DNA of 64,000 nucleotides from NCBI GenBank assembly GCA_965248765.1, contig CBDFKF010000003.1, positions 186,001-250,000 of the forward strand. Direction: 5' to 3'. Numbering within the stretch: position 1 is the first letter of the stretch; each line of letters begins with the position of its first letter. Under the pieces are notes generated by a model. The model saw only the letters and a list, made by a program, of their open reading frames with translations. It did no database searches and was not told the DNA's origin. Both the position numbers and the translations under genes were made by a program. The DNA is from CBDFKF01 sp965248765. Lineage in GTDB: Bacteria > Pseudomonadota > Alphaproteobacteria > VGEJ01. Shown here piece after piece: positions 17,930-28,207 of the stretch.

Positions 17930-19327
17930 TTAGCGCCGAGCGACCGGGAGATCGTTTTCCCCGAGGTCCCAGAATAGGCCGGTGGCGATCAAGAGCCCCT
18001 CGCGCAGGATCGAGCGGAGGCCGTGTTCGTTGGCGGCATGCTGCGAGCAGCCGGCGTACGAATGTGGCACCCAGACGGTTGGCAGGCCCAGCACCTCGGC
18101 GAAGCAGTCGTTGGGCAGTGAGCCGCCGAGGTTGGGCAACAGCGCCGGGCGTTGCCCCACCGTTCGCTCTACCGAGGCCGCCGCCCACTGTACCCACGGA
18201 TGATCGGGATCGAGCCGGGTCGCGCGAAAGGAACTTCGCGCCGACTGCGTGATCTCGACTACGCGCAAACCGTGCGTATCGAGGTAACGTCGCAGAGCCG
18301 GCACGAACACCTCGGGCTCGGTGTCGACGGTGTAACGGATCTGACAATGGGCCGAGGCGCGCGGCGGTATCGCGTTGACCGGGTTCTCCGGGTTGCCAGT
18401 CTTGAAGGCGAGCACCTCGAAAGTGTTCCAACCGAACACCTTCTCAGCCGGAGTCAGATTGGGCTCGCCCCATTCAGGATCGATCGCAGGACCTGCTTCG
18501 CCAGGATCGATCGCGCAGTCGGCGAGCGCGGCGCGCACAGAGTTCGGCATCGCGCGCGGTACAAGATCGCGCACGTTTATCCGGCCGCTCGCCGACACGA
18601 TCGCAGCGATGGCGTTGGCGAGGATGATGCCCGGGTTGGCGAGCAGGCCGCCCCAGTTGCCCGAGTGGTGGCCGCCGTCGCGTAGATCGACCGTCAAATC
18701 GAAGTTGACGGCACCGCGGCTGCCCATGAAGAGGGTCGGCCGATCAGGGTTGAGCCGCGGTCCGTCCGACGAGAGTAGAAGATCGGCGGCCAGGCGCTCC
18801 CGGTTCTCCGCGCAGAACTCGCCGAGGCCGGGTGAGCCGATCTCCTCACTCGTCTCCAAGAGAATTGTGGAGTTGAAGCCAAGCCGGCCGCGCTCTGCGA
18901 GCACTAGTGCTAGTGCGGCGAGGTTGATCGAGTGCTGACCTTTGTTGTCGGCGACGCCGCGCCCGTAGAGGCGATCGCCGCGCTCGGTCAGCGCCCACGG
19001 CGACAGGTCGTCGTCCCATTCGGGCTCGAGCCCGCGGACGACATCGCCGTGACCGTAGGTGAGGACGGTAGGCAGAGTCGGGTCTTCGATGCGGCGGGCA
19101 ACCAGCAACGGTCCGCCGGCCTCGACCGGATTGGCCAGGGCCTCGACATCCCAGCCGAGCGCTTGCAGTGGTGGTCCGATCTCCTCCTCGAGGTAGGCGA
19201 ACAGGTGCGGGCGGCTCTCCGGCACCTGGCTCTCGGTGCGGATCGCCACCCGCCGGGCGAGGTCGCGCAGGAAATCGCCGCCGTCGAAATGCGCCCCGGC
19301 CCGGGCGATGGCCGCCTCGCGGCTCAT
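17930..19327 (-). CDS. M20 family metallopeptidase
   Basis: A 465-aa di-zinc hydrolase of the ArgE/DapE/CNDP type, which cleaves dipeptides or N-acyl amino acids. Ligands and catalytic residues are visible: His and Asp in TYGHGDVV (near 93), Asp in GRGVADNKGQ (near 126), catalytic Glu in LETSEEIGS (near 160) and the distal His in SQHAANEHG near the C-terminus. A dimerisation domain occupies about residues 200-340. No signal peptide. It is convergent with the deacetylase gene; the 91-bp gap on its 5' side separates it from the divergent cyclase gene. Confidence 0.92.
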   Translation of the reverse strand: MSREAAIARAGAHFDGGDFLRDLARRVAIRTESQVPESRPHLFAYLEEEIGPPLQALGWDVEALANPVEAGGPLLVARRIEDPTLPTVLTYGHGDVVRGLEPEWDDDLSPWALTERGDRLYGRGVADNKGQHSINLAALALVLAERGRLGFNSTILLETSEEIGSPGLGEFCAENRERLAADLLLSSDGPRLNPDRPTLFMGSRGAVNFDLTVDLRDGGHHSGNWGGLLANPGIILANAIAAIVSASGRINVRDLVPRAMPNSVRAALADCAIDPGEAGPAIDPEWGEPNLTPAEKVFGWNTFEVLAFKTGNPENPVNAIPPRASAHCQIRYTVDTEPEVFVPALRRYLDTHGLRVVEITQSARSSFRATRLDPDHPWVQWAAASVERTVGQRPALLPNLGGSLPNDCFAEVLGLPTVWVPHSYAGCSQHAANEHGLRSILREGLLIATGLFWDLGENDLPVARR

Positions 19328-19418
19328 GTCTCGTCCCCGACGATCTCCGATTCGGTGTTCATGGGCTGTATTATGAGCGCTCTGTTACCCGATCAACACC
19401 GCGCGGAGCGGGCATCCC

Positions 19419-21179
19419 ATGCGACGCCGACTCGCCGCCATCCTGTATGCAGATGTCGTCGGCTATTCCCGCCTAATGGGCGAGGACGAGGCGGCGACGC
19501 TACGCACGTTGCGGGCGTACCAAGCGGTGTTCGGCGAGCACGTCGAGCGGCACGGTGGCCGCATCGTCGATGCACCAGGCGATGCGCTCTTGGCCGAGTT
19601 CACAAGCGCGGTCGAGGTCGTCACCTGCGCCGGTGAAACCCAACGCGCGATCGCAGGGCGTAACGAGGAACTCTCCGATGACCGTCGCATGCACTATCGC
19701 ATCGGCGTCAATCTCGGCGAGATCGTCGAGGATGGCGGCTCGCTCTACGGCGAAGGGGTGAACGTTGCCGCGCGCATGGAGGCACTCGCCGAGGTCGGCG
19801 GGATCTGTATTTCGGGCAAGGTGTTCGACGAGGTTGAGGGCAAGGTCGACGGCGCCTTCGACTTCCTGGGGGAGAAACAGGTCAAAAACATTGCCCGGCC
19901 GGTGCCGGCCTACCGGCTGCGTGACGCTGCCGAAGTAGCGCCGCAGGACGATATTGAAGCGCCTACACCCGCCGTGCCCGCGACCGCCGACAAGCCGTCT
20001 ATCGCGGTGCTGCCGTTCGACAACATGAGCGGCGATACCGAGCAGGACTACTTCGTCGACGGCATCACCGAGGACATCATCACCGCGATCTCGCGGGTGC
20101 GCTGGCTGTTCGTCATCGCCCGCCACTCGTCGTTCGCCTACAAGGGATCGAGCGCCGGTCCACAGGGCATCGCCGCAGAGTTCGGCGTTCGTTACCTCCT
20201 CGGCGGCAGCGTCCGGAAGGCCGGGGATCGGGTGCGAATCACCGCCGAGCTGATCGAGGGAGCCTCGGGCGAGCATCTCTGGGCCAAACGCTTTGACCGC
20301 GAGATCGGTGACATTTTTGCCCTGCCGGACGAGGTTACGGCGGCCATCGTCGGCGAGATCGAACCGGAGATGAGCAAGGTCGAGCGCTTTCGGGCCCGTG
20401 CAAAAGCACCGGAGAATCTCGATGCATGGGATGTCTTCCAGCGCGGGTTGGCGCGGCTATATCGCTACACCAAGGAGGATGTGGCCGCCGCGCAACGGCT
20501 CTTCGATCGGGCCTGCGAGATGGACCCCGAGCTTGGTCTCGCCCACGTCGGCCTAGCCGAGGCTTGCTACTACGCGGTGGTCTACGAGCTTGCGGATTCG
20601 CCTGACGAGTGTCGAGAGACCGCACTGAGCGCGGCGCAGCGTGCAGTGGAACTCGATGGCGAGGATGCGGCCGCCCACTGTGCCCTCGGTTGGGCGCACT
20701 ATCTGGGGCACCAGCCTGACCGCGCCGTATCGGAACTCGAAACCGCGATCGAGCTGAATCCGAGCTTCGCGCTGGCTCACTACAGCCTGGGTGCGGCGCT
20801 GGTCTTCTCTGGGCGTGCGGCCGAGGCATTGTCGCACCTCGAAATGGCGATGCGTCTGAGCCCGCACGATCCGAACATGGGCTCGTTCCTGGTGCGAATC
20901 GCCGATGCCCACTTGTTCCTGCGCCAGGACGAGGACGCGGCGGCGTGGGCTAAGAAGGCACTGCGCCAGCCCGGGTTCCAATGGTCGCGCCACGCCGTGT
21001 TGATCTCGGCGCTGGGTCACTTCGGGCGCGCCGCCGAGGCGGCGGCCGCGCTCGATGAGGTTTTGCGTCAACGGCCCGATTTCAGCCGCGACTTCGTCGC
21101 GAAGACCCACCTCATCGGTGATGAGGGAGACATGTCGCGCTACCTCGACGGCCTGGCCAGGGCTGGTGTCGCGGCGTAG
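19419..21179 (+). CDS. Class III adenylate/guanylate cyclase with TPR repeats
   Basis: A 586-aa signalling protein. Residues 1-165 form a class III cyclase domain with the metal aspartates D12 (YADVVGYSRL) and D55 (DAPGDALLAEF); the RIGVNLGEIVEDG and GVNVAARME segments complete the catalytic core. Residues about 195-330 match the TolB-N-like segment usually found after this cyclase (PSIAVLPFDNMSGD), and the rest consists of tetratricopeptide repeats with the A-A-H..L-G-W and A-L-A-H-Y-S-L-G patterns. It probably makes cAMP in response to a protein partner bound by the TPRs. No membrane segment seen. Confidence 0.9.
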   Translation: MRRRLAAILYADVVGYSRLMGEDEAATLRTLRAYQAVFGEHVERHGGRIVDAPGDALLAEFTSAVEVVTCAGETQRAIAGRNEELSDDRRMHYRIGVNLGEIVEDGGSLYGEGVNVAARMEALAEVGGICISGKVFDEVEGKVDGAFDFLGEKQVKNIARPVPAYRLRDAAEVAPQDDIEAPTPAVPATADKPSIAVLPFDNMSGDTEQDYFVDGITEDIITAISRVRWLFVIARHSSFAYKGSSAGPQGIAAEFGVRYLLGGSVRKAGDRVRITAELIEGASGEHLWAKRFDREIGDIFALPDEVTAAIVGEIEPEMSKVERFRARAKAPENLDAWDVFQRGLARLYRYTKEDVAAAQRLFDRACEMDPELGLAHVGLAEACYYAVVYELADSPDECRETALSAAQRAVELDGEDAAAHCALGWAHYLGHQPDRAVSELETAIELNPSFALAHYSLGAALVFSGRAAEALSHLEMAMRLSPHDPNMGSFLVRIADAHLFLRQDEDAAAWAKKALRQPGFQWSRHAVLISALGHFGRAAEAAAALDEVLRQRPDFSRDFVAKTHLIGDEGDMSRYLDGLARAGVAA

Positions 21180-21182
21180 GGC

Positions 21183-22754
21183 TTACACCGTCGGCGCGCT
21201 GACCCGTGCCCACGGAGACGGAATGAAGGCGGCGCCGCTCGCCGCCCCGCCGGTGAAGGGCCGGCTGACCACGTTCGGGCAGGCGAAGAGAGCTGGATAG
21301 ACTCCGTGCTGATCGACGCGGGTCTCGAAGCGCGTCCCAAGCGCCTCGCGCACGCGTTCGGGAAGACGGTCGTCGACGTTGACCACTTGGCCGCCGCTGA
21401 CGTCGATCCGCGGCTGGGCGAACGCCGCGCCCACATCCATGCCGCAGTCGACGAGGAAAGAGATGAGCTGGAACACCGCGGGCATGATGCGTCGCCCGCC
21501 CGAGGCGCCGAGCGCGATGCGGGTGCCGTCCGCGCGCGAAACGATGGTCGGGCACATGTTGGAAAGCGGGCGCTTGCCAGCGGCGATGGAGTTGGGTCGC
21601 CCAGGACGCGGGTCGAACCACATGATGCCGTTGTTCATCAGCACCCCAGTCTCAGGCAGCATGACCTTGGAGCCGAACAGTGACAGGAGGGTCTGGGTGA
21701 GGGCGACGAAGTTGCCATCGCGATCGACGACGCTGATGTGGGTGGTGCAGGACGGTGCCCGGGCCTCGTCGCTGTCGCCCATCGTCGCGAAGCGCTCGGT
21801 GTACGTCGCATCCAAGCTCTCGGCGTAGGCCAGATAGGCGGGGGCATCGGGGGTCGGGCCGGTGGCGCGCTCGCCGAGTCGGGCAAGGGCCGCGAGCAGC
21901 GTCGGCCCGGCCGTGAGCCCGGGTGCGACGTGAATTGTCGCGTCGCGGTGCGCGCCGCTCTCGGCGAGGAGCAGCTTGGCCTGGTATACGGCAAGGTCTT
22001 CGGCCGCGAGTTTACCTCCGCCGGCAGCGCAATCCGCGATCAGCGCGCGCGCAGTCTCGCCCTCGTAGAAATCGCGCGGGCCAGCATCGCGAAGACGCTT
22101 GAGAGTCGCGGCCAGGCTGCCGAGCGGCAGCCGTGGCGGCGGCGCGCCCCATTCACCGACCGGTGGGTAGCCGCCGGGCAGGTAGACCCGGGCACTCTCG
22201 GGAAAGCCCGCGAGCTCCCTGGCCGCGGTGGTGATCATCAGGGTCGCGTACCAATCGGCGACCAGTCCCGCTTCAGCGAGCTCGATAGCCGGGGCGAGCG
22301 CTTGCGCCCAGGTCCTGGTGCCGAAGCGCTCAGCCGCCAGCGCGATCCCTGCGACGTAGCCAGGGATCGCCATTGAGGCAAACCCCCGCAGGTTGCGATC
22401 ATCGTGGACCGCCGGCCAGCCGAACAGGTCCGAGGCAGTGTCGCCCGTCAGCGGGTAGTCGGCGGGATCGAGCTTGCGCGGCGCGACCATCCCGAAGTCC
22501 ACTGCGTGCACGCGATCCTCGGCGGCCAAATAGACGAGCATGAAGCCGCCACCGCCGAGGCCGCTCATCCACGGTTCGACTGTGCCGATCGCAAGGCTGG
22601 TGGTGGCGGCGGCGTCGACCGCGTTACCGCCTGCCGCGAGGACGGCCGCGCCGATATCGGAGGCGACGTGATGCTGGCTCGCGACCAGACCGTTGGCGGA
22701 TTCAACCGCGGGCTTGGCGATCGTCCAGGTCTCGATCGGCCGCTGTTCGTTCAT
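21183..22754 (-). CDS. ggt: Gamma-glutamyltransferase
   Basis: A 523-aa Ntn-hydrolase that cleaves gamma-glutamyl bonds of glutathione or gamma-glutamyl amines and cleaves itself into two subunits. The self-processing threonine is in CTTHISVVDRDGN; the oxyanion and substrate segments KRPLSNMCPTIV and ASGGRRIM follow. The first part shows GGGGFMLVYL, the usual glycine-rich segment. No signal peptide is obvious, so a cytoplasmic location is likely, unlike E. coli Ggt. The ATG at 22754 follows ggag; an ATG 60 bp further upstream lacks support. The gene is convergent with the cyclase, 3 bp apart. Confidence 0.9.
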   Translation of the reverse strand: MNEQRPIETWTIAKPAVESANGLVASQHHVASDIGAAVLAAGGNAVDAAATTSLAIGTVEPWMSGLGGGGFMLVYLAAEDRVHAVDFGMVAPRKLDPADYPLTGDTASDLFGWPAVHDDRNLRGFASMAIPGYVAGIALAAERFGTRTWAQALAPAIELAEAGLVADWYATLMITTAARELAGFPESARVYLPGGYPPVGEWGAPPPRLPLGSLAATLKRLRDAGPRDFYEGETARALIADCAAGGGKLAAEDLAVYQAKLLLAESGAHRDATIHVAPGLTAGPTLLAALARLGERATGPTPDAPAYLAYAESLDATYTERFATMGDSDEARAPSCTTHISVVDRDGNFVALTQTLLSLFGSKVMLPETGVLMNNGIMWFDPRPGRPNSIAAGKRPLSNMCPTIVSRADGTRIALGASGGRRIMPAVFQLISFLVDCGMDVGAAFAQPRIDVSGGQVVNVDDRLPERVREALGTRFETRVDQHGVYPALFACPNVVSRPFTGGAASGAAFIPSPWARVSAPTV

Positions 22755-22829
22755 GAGCTCCGCTCTCCGCCACCGATCGCCATCCTGTCGCGCGGCCGTG
22801 CGGCTGACAAGCAAGCCAAGCCGCTCAGG

Positions 22830-23138
22830 CCGCCGATCAGCGCCGTTATCTTCGCGCCCCTTCTCCCCGCCGTGCTCGGCTTTGGCCCCCTCAGCGACGT
22901 GCGGTGGGACGGCCGCGGGATCCTCGATACCATGGATTACGCGGTCTCCAATCTGGTGTTGCCGGCGGGCGCCATCCTCATCGCTCTGTTCACGGGCTGG
23001 GCGTGGGGGGCGGCCGAGGCGCGTGGCGCGGCCAGCTTCAGCGCCAACTCGATCGGGGTGCTGTGGCTCTGACTCTTGCGCGTGGTGGCACCCGTGCTCG
23101 TCGTCCTCGTCTTCCTGCGGGCGGTCGGCGTCCTGTAG
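22830..23138 (+). pseudogene. C-terminal remnant of an NSS-family sodium-dependent transporter
   Basis: In one plus frame this reads the last part of a neurotransmitter:sodium symporter: LSDVRWDGRGILDTMDYAVS, then a hydrophobic LPAGAILIALFTGWAWG segment, a loop, and a final helix LLRVVAPVLVVLVFLRAVGV ending with TAG at 23136-23138. These match the last two helices of bacterial NSS proteins. The frame has a TGA at 23070-23072, where TGG (Trp) is expected inside ...VLWL-x-LLR. Everything upstream of about 22830 is the antisense of the ggt gene, so the rest of the transporter is gone. It fills the otherwise empty 388-bp gap between ggt and the ribokinase gene. Confidence 0.7.
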
Positions 23139-23142
23139 ATCC

Positions 23143-24069
23143 TCAGCCCTCGAGGTGAACGGGGGGCGCTAGGCGCGGCAGGGCCTGTTCGATTTCGGCA
23201 CGGCGCGGCAGGCTTGGTTGTGCGCCGAGGCGCTGGCACGCGAGGCCGCCGGCCACGGCGGCGCGGTGCAGCGCTTGCGCGAGCGTATTGCCACTGTCGA
23301 GGCTGGCAGCGAGCGCACCCACGAACGCATCGCCCGCCGCCGTCGTATCGGTCACATCGACCCGGAGCGCGCCGAGCCGCCAAGCGTCATCGGCCGCTGC
23401 TGCCACCGCGCCTGCGGCCCCGAGCGTGACGATCGCGACGAGGTCATGTCGCCTCGCCAATGTGCGCGCGATGGCGATCGGTTCGGTCGTCGGCATACCC
23501 AGACCGCTGGCGACGGCCGCCGCCTCAGGCTCGTTCATGACCAACACGTCGATGGCACCCAACGTCGCGGCGGGGACGGGCCCGGCCGGGGCCACGTTGA
23601 GGATGATCCGCTGGATGCCGGGCCGCGCCTGCTCAACCGCCTCCCAGTTCGCCTGATGCGGCACTTCCATCTGCAGGAGCAGGGTCGTTGCGCGCTCAGT
23701 CTCGGCACCCCGGAGTTGTGCGGCCGCGGTTTCGAGGTTGGCGCCGCTTGCGACGATGATCAGGTTCTCGCCCGACCGCGCCACCGGTATCATCGCGCCA
23801 CCGGTCGCGCCATCGCGCCGCGCGACGTGGGTGAGATCGACACCGTCATCCGCCAGCGCTGCCAGCGCCGTCTCGGCGAACGCGTCACGGCCGACGCTGC
23901 CGACCATGCGTACCGCCGCCCCGGCCCGTGCCGCTGCTAGGGCCTGATTGGCGCCCTTGCCGCCCGGGACGACGCTAAACGCCTTGCCAAGGACGGTTTC
24001 GCCCGGTTCCGGCAGTCGCTCGACCGGCGTGACCAGGTCGATATTGATTGATCCGAAGACGGTGATCAT
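23143..24069 (-). CDS. rbsK: Ribokinase / PfkB family sugar kinase
   Basis: A 308-aa sugar kinase. The N-terminal PfkB motif is FSVVPGGKGANQALAAARAG and the C-terminal one is DTTAAGDAFVGALA, with the catalytic Asp in AAGD. The N-terminus GSINIDLV with a substrate aspartate fits ribokinase, as does ANQALAAARAG. It would phosphorylate ribose or a related sugar in the cytoplasm. It starts with ATG at 24069 and faces away from the threonine aldolase gene. No ribose importer is adjacent. Confidence 0.87.
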   Translation of the reverse strand: MITVFGSINIDLVTPVERLPEPGETVLGKAFSVVPGGKGANQALAAARAGAAVRMVGSVGRDAFAETALAALADDGVDLTHVARRDGATGGAMIPVARSGENLIIVASGANLETAAAQLRGAETERATTLLLQMEVPHQANWEAVEQARPGIQRIILNVAPAGPVPAATLGAIDVLVMNEPEAAAVASGLGMPTTEPIAIARTLARRHDLVAIVTLGAAGAVAAAADDAWRLGALRVDVTDTTAAGDAFVGALAASLDSGNTLAQALHRAAVAGGLACQRLGAQPSLPRRAEIEQALPRLAPPVHLEG

Positions 24070-24176
24070 GGGCCTCTAATCTAGGGCAAGTCCGACGCTG
24101 GCGCGCTCACGGTGCGTGGTCGCGCCAGCGCAGATGTGCGAGGATCGAGCTTCGAGTCCTTGGGGGGAGAGTGATC

Positions 24177-25220
24177 GTGAACAACCTGCGCGTCGATCTC
24201 TACAGCGACACCAACTCCCGGCCGACCGCGGCCATGCGCAAGGCCATCGCGGAAGCGGACGTCGGCAACGAGCAGGCCGGCGAGGATCCGACCGTCAATC
24301 GGCTGTGCGAAATGGTCGCCGATCTCCTGGGCAAGGAGGCCGCGGTCTACACGCCGTCGGGCTCGATGTGCAATGAGATCGCCTATCGGGTGTTCTGCCG
24401 CCAGGGTGACGAAATCATCCTCGATCGCACGGCACATGCGGTCCACGCCGAAACGGGCGCGCCCGCCGCTCTCTCGGGCCTCATGGTGCAGCCCCTCAAC
24501 GGCGAGCGCGGCATCTTCACGGCGGATCAGGTGCGGACGGCGGTCCGGCCGCTCTCCAACCATCGGCCGCGCTCGCGGCTGGTCTCGGTCGAGAACACGA
24601 GCAACCAGGGTGGCGGCACGATCTGGTCGCTCGCCCAAATCGCGGCAGTGGCTGAAGTCGCCCGCGAGCATGGGCTGGCGCTGCACATGGACGGCGCGCG
24701 GCTCATGAACGCCGTGGTCGAAAGCGGCATCTCGGCACGCGAGTTCGCTGCGCCGTTCGATTCGGTGTGGATCGATTTCTCCAAGGGTCTGGGCGCACCG
24801 GTCGGCGCGGTACTCGCCGGGTCCACCGATTTCATCACCGAGGCGTGGCGCTGCAAGCAGCAGTTCGGCGGCGCCATGCGCCAGGCGGGGATCATCGCAG
24901 CAGCCTGTGTCTACGCTCTGGAGCACAATGTCGACCGGCTGGCCGACGATCATGAAAACGCGCGCCACTTCGCGGGACTCGTTGCCAACATTCCCAACCT
25001 GCGCGTCGAACCAGAGAAGATAGAGACCAATATGGTGTTCATCGATGTCGCCGCGACCGGTTTGAGTGCGGCCGACGTCGCCGACCGCCTGCGCTCGCGC
25101 GGCGTTCGCATGGGCGCCATGGGTCCGACCCGCATGCGCGCCGTCACCCACCTCGACGTCGACCGTGCGGACATCGAGATCGCCGCTGCAGAGTTGCGCG
25201 CGGTGACCGCGCCCGCCTGA
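24177..25220 (+). CDS. ltaE: L-threonine aldolase (low specificity)
   Basis: A 347-aa PLP enzyme that splits threonine or allo-threonine into glycine and acetaldehyde. The N-terminus RVDLYSDTNSRPTAAMRKAI and the EDPTVNRLCEMVADLLGKE segment are diagnostic. The PLP lysine is in DFSKGLGAPVGAVLAG, and MDGARLMNA gives the cofactor Asp. The GTG at 24177 sits seven bases after a gggggag site; a GTG at 24171 is too close to it. The gene stands alone, divergent from the ribokinase. Confidence 0.92.
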   Translation: MNNLRVDLYSDTNSRPTAAMRKAIAEADVGNEQAGEDPTVNRLCEMVADLLGKEAAVYTPSGSMCNEIAYRVFCRQGDEIILDRTAHAVHAETGAPAALSGLMVQPLNGERGIFTADQVRTAVRPLSNHRPRSRLVSVENTSNQGGGTIWSLAQIAAVAEVAREHGLALHMDGARLMNAVVESGISAREFAAPFDSVWIDFSKGLGAPVGAVLAGSTDFITEAWRCKQQFGGAMRQAGIIAAACVYALEHNVDRLADDHENARHFAGLVANIPNLRVEPEKIETNMVFIDVAATGLSAADVADRLRSRGVRMGAMGPTRMRAVTHLDVDRADIEIAAAELRAVTAPA

Positions 25221-25281
25221 TCCACTAGCTGGTCCGCTGTGCGAGGCGGGGACGGAAACACGGCAGGGATCTCGCCAAGGC

Positions 25282-25368
25282 GTGCGCCCTGCCGAGCGTC
25301 GTGCGTTGTTCGTCACCGTGTTGCTCATCATCGTGGCCGGCGCGGCGATGCTCGTCGCTATGCGCTAA
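25282..25368 (+). CDS. Possible 28-aa single-pass membrane microprotein
   Basis: In the 235-bp gap between the aldolase and FecR genes, a GTG-started frame of 28 codons encodes a short basic N-terminus (RPAERR) followed by LFVTVLLIIVAGAAMLVAMR, a single hydrophobic helix. An aagg precedes the GTG by one base only, which is weak, and the frame is also open further upstream. It could equally be the end of a lost membrane-protein gene. Listed because the hydrophobic segment is not expected by chance; function unknown. Confidence 0.3.
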   Translation: MRPAERRALFVTVLLIIVAGAAMLVAMR

Positions 25369-25455
25369 CCTCCCGGATTCAGCCAAGAAAACGGGCCGAG
25401 TGCGCCTTCTCTTCCAAACGCCGTTCGTGATAGGGTTGGCCAATTCGAGGTCCGA

Positions 25456-28137
25456 TTGAGGCATAGATCCACGATCAGCAAGGTGCGGCTGGCAGCTGCG
25501 TTGTTTGGAGCGGGCGCGTTGAGCCTGTCCGCCACTGGAGTTCAAGCCCAGGAAGCGGAGATCGGTGTGGCGGCCGCGGTGAACCCGGCGGCCACCGGCA
25601 CGCCGCCGACGCAGGATGAGCGGGTGTTGACGGTCGGCACCAATGTGTTCACCCAGGAGCGGATCGTCACCGGCGAGCGTGGCCAGACGCAGATGCTGTT
25701 CCTCGATGAATCAGCACTGACCATCGGCCCCAACTCCGACATGGTGCTCGATGAGTTCGTCTACGACCCGGACGCCGAGACCGGCTCGCTGGTGATCAAT
25801 GCCACCAAGGGGGTGTTTCGCCTGGTTGGAGGCAAGATCTCAAAGAAGAACCCGGTGCTGCTGAAGACGCCAACGGCAACGATCGGCATCAACTACACGG
25901 TGATCGGCGATAACAGCCTGCAAACGATCAACGGTTTCGGTCAGACGACGGTGGAGAGCGAGGGAGTACGCATCACCATCGACCGGCCGGGTTATGGCTC
26001 GACGGTGGTGCCGGGCGAGCCACCCTCGCTGCCGGTGCTGATCGACGCGGCGGCGATGGAGGCGGCATTCAACTCGCTTGAGTCGAGCGGCGAGGCGAGC
26101 GGTGGCTCAGAGGATCCGCCCGATGATTCGGACGTGGCGGCGAGCGGGGTTGGCGAGGGGGGCTCGGACAACGATCCCACGCCATCGCGCCGAGCGAGGG
26201 CGTGAGCCTCGAGGATCTGCTGGGTATCGGCGAGGCCTCGGATGCGGCCGAGGACACCGCCGAGCTGAGCGAGACCCAGCAGGATCTCGCGGCGACTGGC
26301 AGTGGAGTCTCCGCCGGCGACCTGTCGGGCAACTTCAGGGCCTGCGGTTCGAGCGGCTGCGAACTCGGAGCGAGCTTTTCCAACGTGCTGACCTTCTCGG
26401 GCGGCGCGATCAGCGGCGGTGTGTTTTCGGTGGAGATTGCCTCGTTCCTGACGGTACCGGGCGTGACCTTCGGCGAGTTCTCCTTCACCGGCGATTCGCC
26501 CGAGGGCGCGATCTCCGGCATCGGCTTCTTCACCAACGACAGCGAGTTTCTGTTCATCGAAGCGAGCGTGGTCGCCGATCCCAACAACAAGGTCATCGCC
26601 TTCGCCGGCACTCCCACCACGACCTTCCCGACGAGCGGCATCACCTTCTACGCGCTGCAGGATGACTTTCCCTTGGGCTCGAGCGTGCCGTTCATCCCCA
26701 ACACCCAAGGTGGTGTTGCGCTCGGTGGCGGTCTGGCCTCTATCGAGGCCGAATCGACGGCCGATACGGCCATTGCCTGGGATATCTCAGGGTCGTCCAG
26801 CGCGCAGCGTGCCTTCGGCCACCGTACCCTGGGTGGGGCAGGGTACGAGCCAACAATCGGCGGTCAGCGTTATGACGGGTGAGGTCAGCTTTAGCGATCC
26901 GGCGCATCCATTCCTCACCAATGCGACGATGGTCGGGACATCGCGGACCGCGACTGGGAACGAAGTCCCGAACAGCTTCACCGGCGGTGTCAACACGAGC
27001 GACGACCCGTTCAACACCGACTTCTACGGCGGTGCGAGCCCGGACTACTTCCAACTCGATTCCTTGGGCGTCAACGGCACGTCGACGCCAGCAGGCAGTG
27101 GCTCTCAAGATGCGGGCAGCCAGCTCACCGCGTTCTCCCCTAACAATGTCGGCCTGGTCGCCGTCGAAACGCTCGATAACCGGACCAGCCGCACGTTGAA
27201 CGGCTATAGTGGAGGGATCCTCACCAGCGTGGATTCGGCAGGCGCCGTAAGCCACAGCGCCATACAGAATGAAGCTGGTGATCCCACCGATATTACCGTC
27301 AAGACCAGCGCCGAGACCAACAAGGTGTTGGCTACCTTCTTGGTGAGTAACTCCGCCGACATCACTCAAATCATCGGCGATGACGATATCGGGGCGTTCG
27401 GCTCCAGTGTCGACTCGACGGGCGACAGCCTATTCGTCGACGATTTCAGCCTCGGCGCGATCTCCGACAACTCTACTAACACCGCCATCGTCTCCCAGTT
27501 CGTGCTGAACTCCGAAGCGTACATGTTCTCGCTCGATGAGACCGCGGTTCTCCCCGCGCCCTCGAACGTGACGCTGTGCGATTGCGACTTCCTGACGTGG
27601 GGTTTCTGGGGGCTCACGGCTGACCTCAGCGGTGGGGACACGGAGCATCCGCATCTGGCGCAGTGGGTCGCCGGTGAGGTGGCTAATTTCAGCGATATCA
27701 ATGCCCTGAGCGCGACCGCGGTCATTTATCTGGGCCACGCGGTCGGCACCGTCAACAACAACGGCGATATCTACACCGCACTTGGCAACGCCAATATGAA
27801 CTTCGATTTCTCGGACCCCACCAACTCGACTCTTCTCATCTCCGACTTCGACGGTGGCAGTTTCTTCCTCGACAAATCGGCACCAAACGGGGGGACCGGG
27901 GACGGCATGCAGATTGTTGATGTGGGTGGCCTCAACACCTTCTCCAACGTGACCAACGATGGTCTCAAGGGCCAGGGCGCGCACGTCGGGGTCGACGGCA
28001 ATGTGCTCGGCTCGTTCATGAAGGGCGGGGGCAGCTTCGCCGCCGAGGCCGGGGCGCATTGGGAAGCAAATAACAATAGTGACTACGAGGTGAACGGCAT
28101 CATCACCGCCGCCACCGCCACCGCCAACGCGCCATGA
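25456..28137 (+). pseudogene. Large FecR-domain protein, two compensating frameshifts
   Basis: Three consecutive frames join into one protein of about 893 aa. Part 1 (TTG start at 25456 after a gagg site) has a signal peptide and a FecR domain (VLTVGTNVFTQERIVTGE, then ALTIGPNSDMVLDEFVYDP). Part 2 continues in another frame from about 26186 (SLEDLLGIGEASDAAED). Part 3 returns to the first frame near 26815 and includes LPAPSNVTLCDCDFLTWGFW, a CxC...WGxW signature seen in alphaproteobacterial FecR-type surface proteins, and a Gly/Ser-rich beta-type C-terminus. One base seems missing at about 26180-26186 and one extra at 26814-26815. The preserved coding on both sides argues for recent mutations, or sequence errors, in an exported surface protein. 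Confidence 0.75.
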
Positions 28138-28207
28138 GCCGGTAGGGGTCCAATCCTGCCGCAAACGGGCCTTCGCCCTAGGAGGCGCGGCCCTGATCGA
28201 CGCTCCG

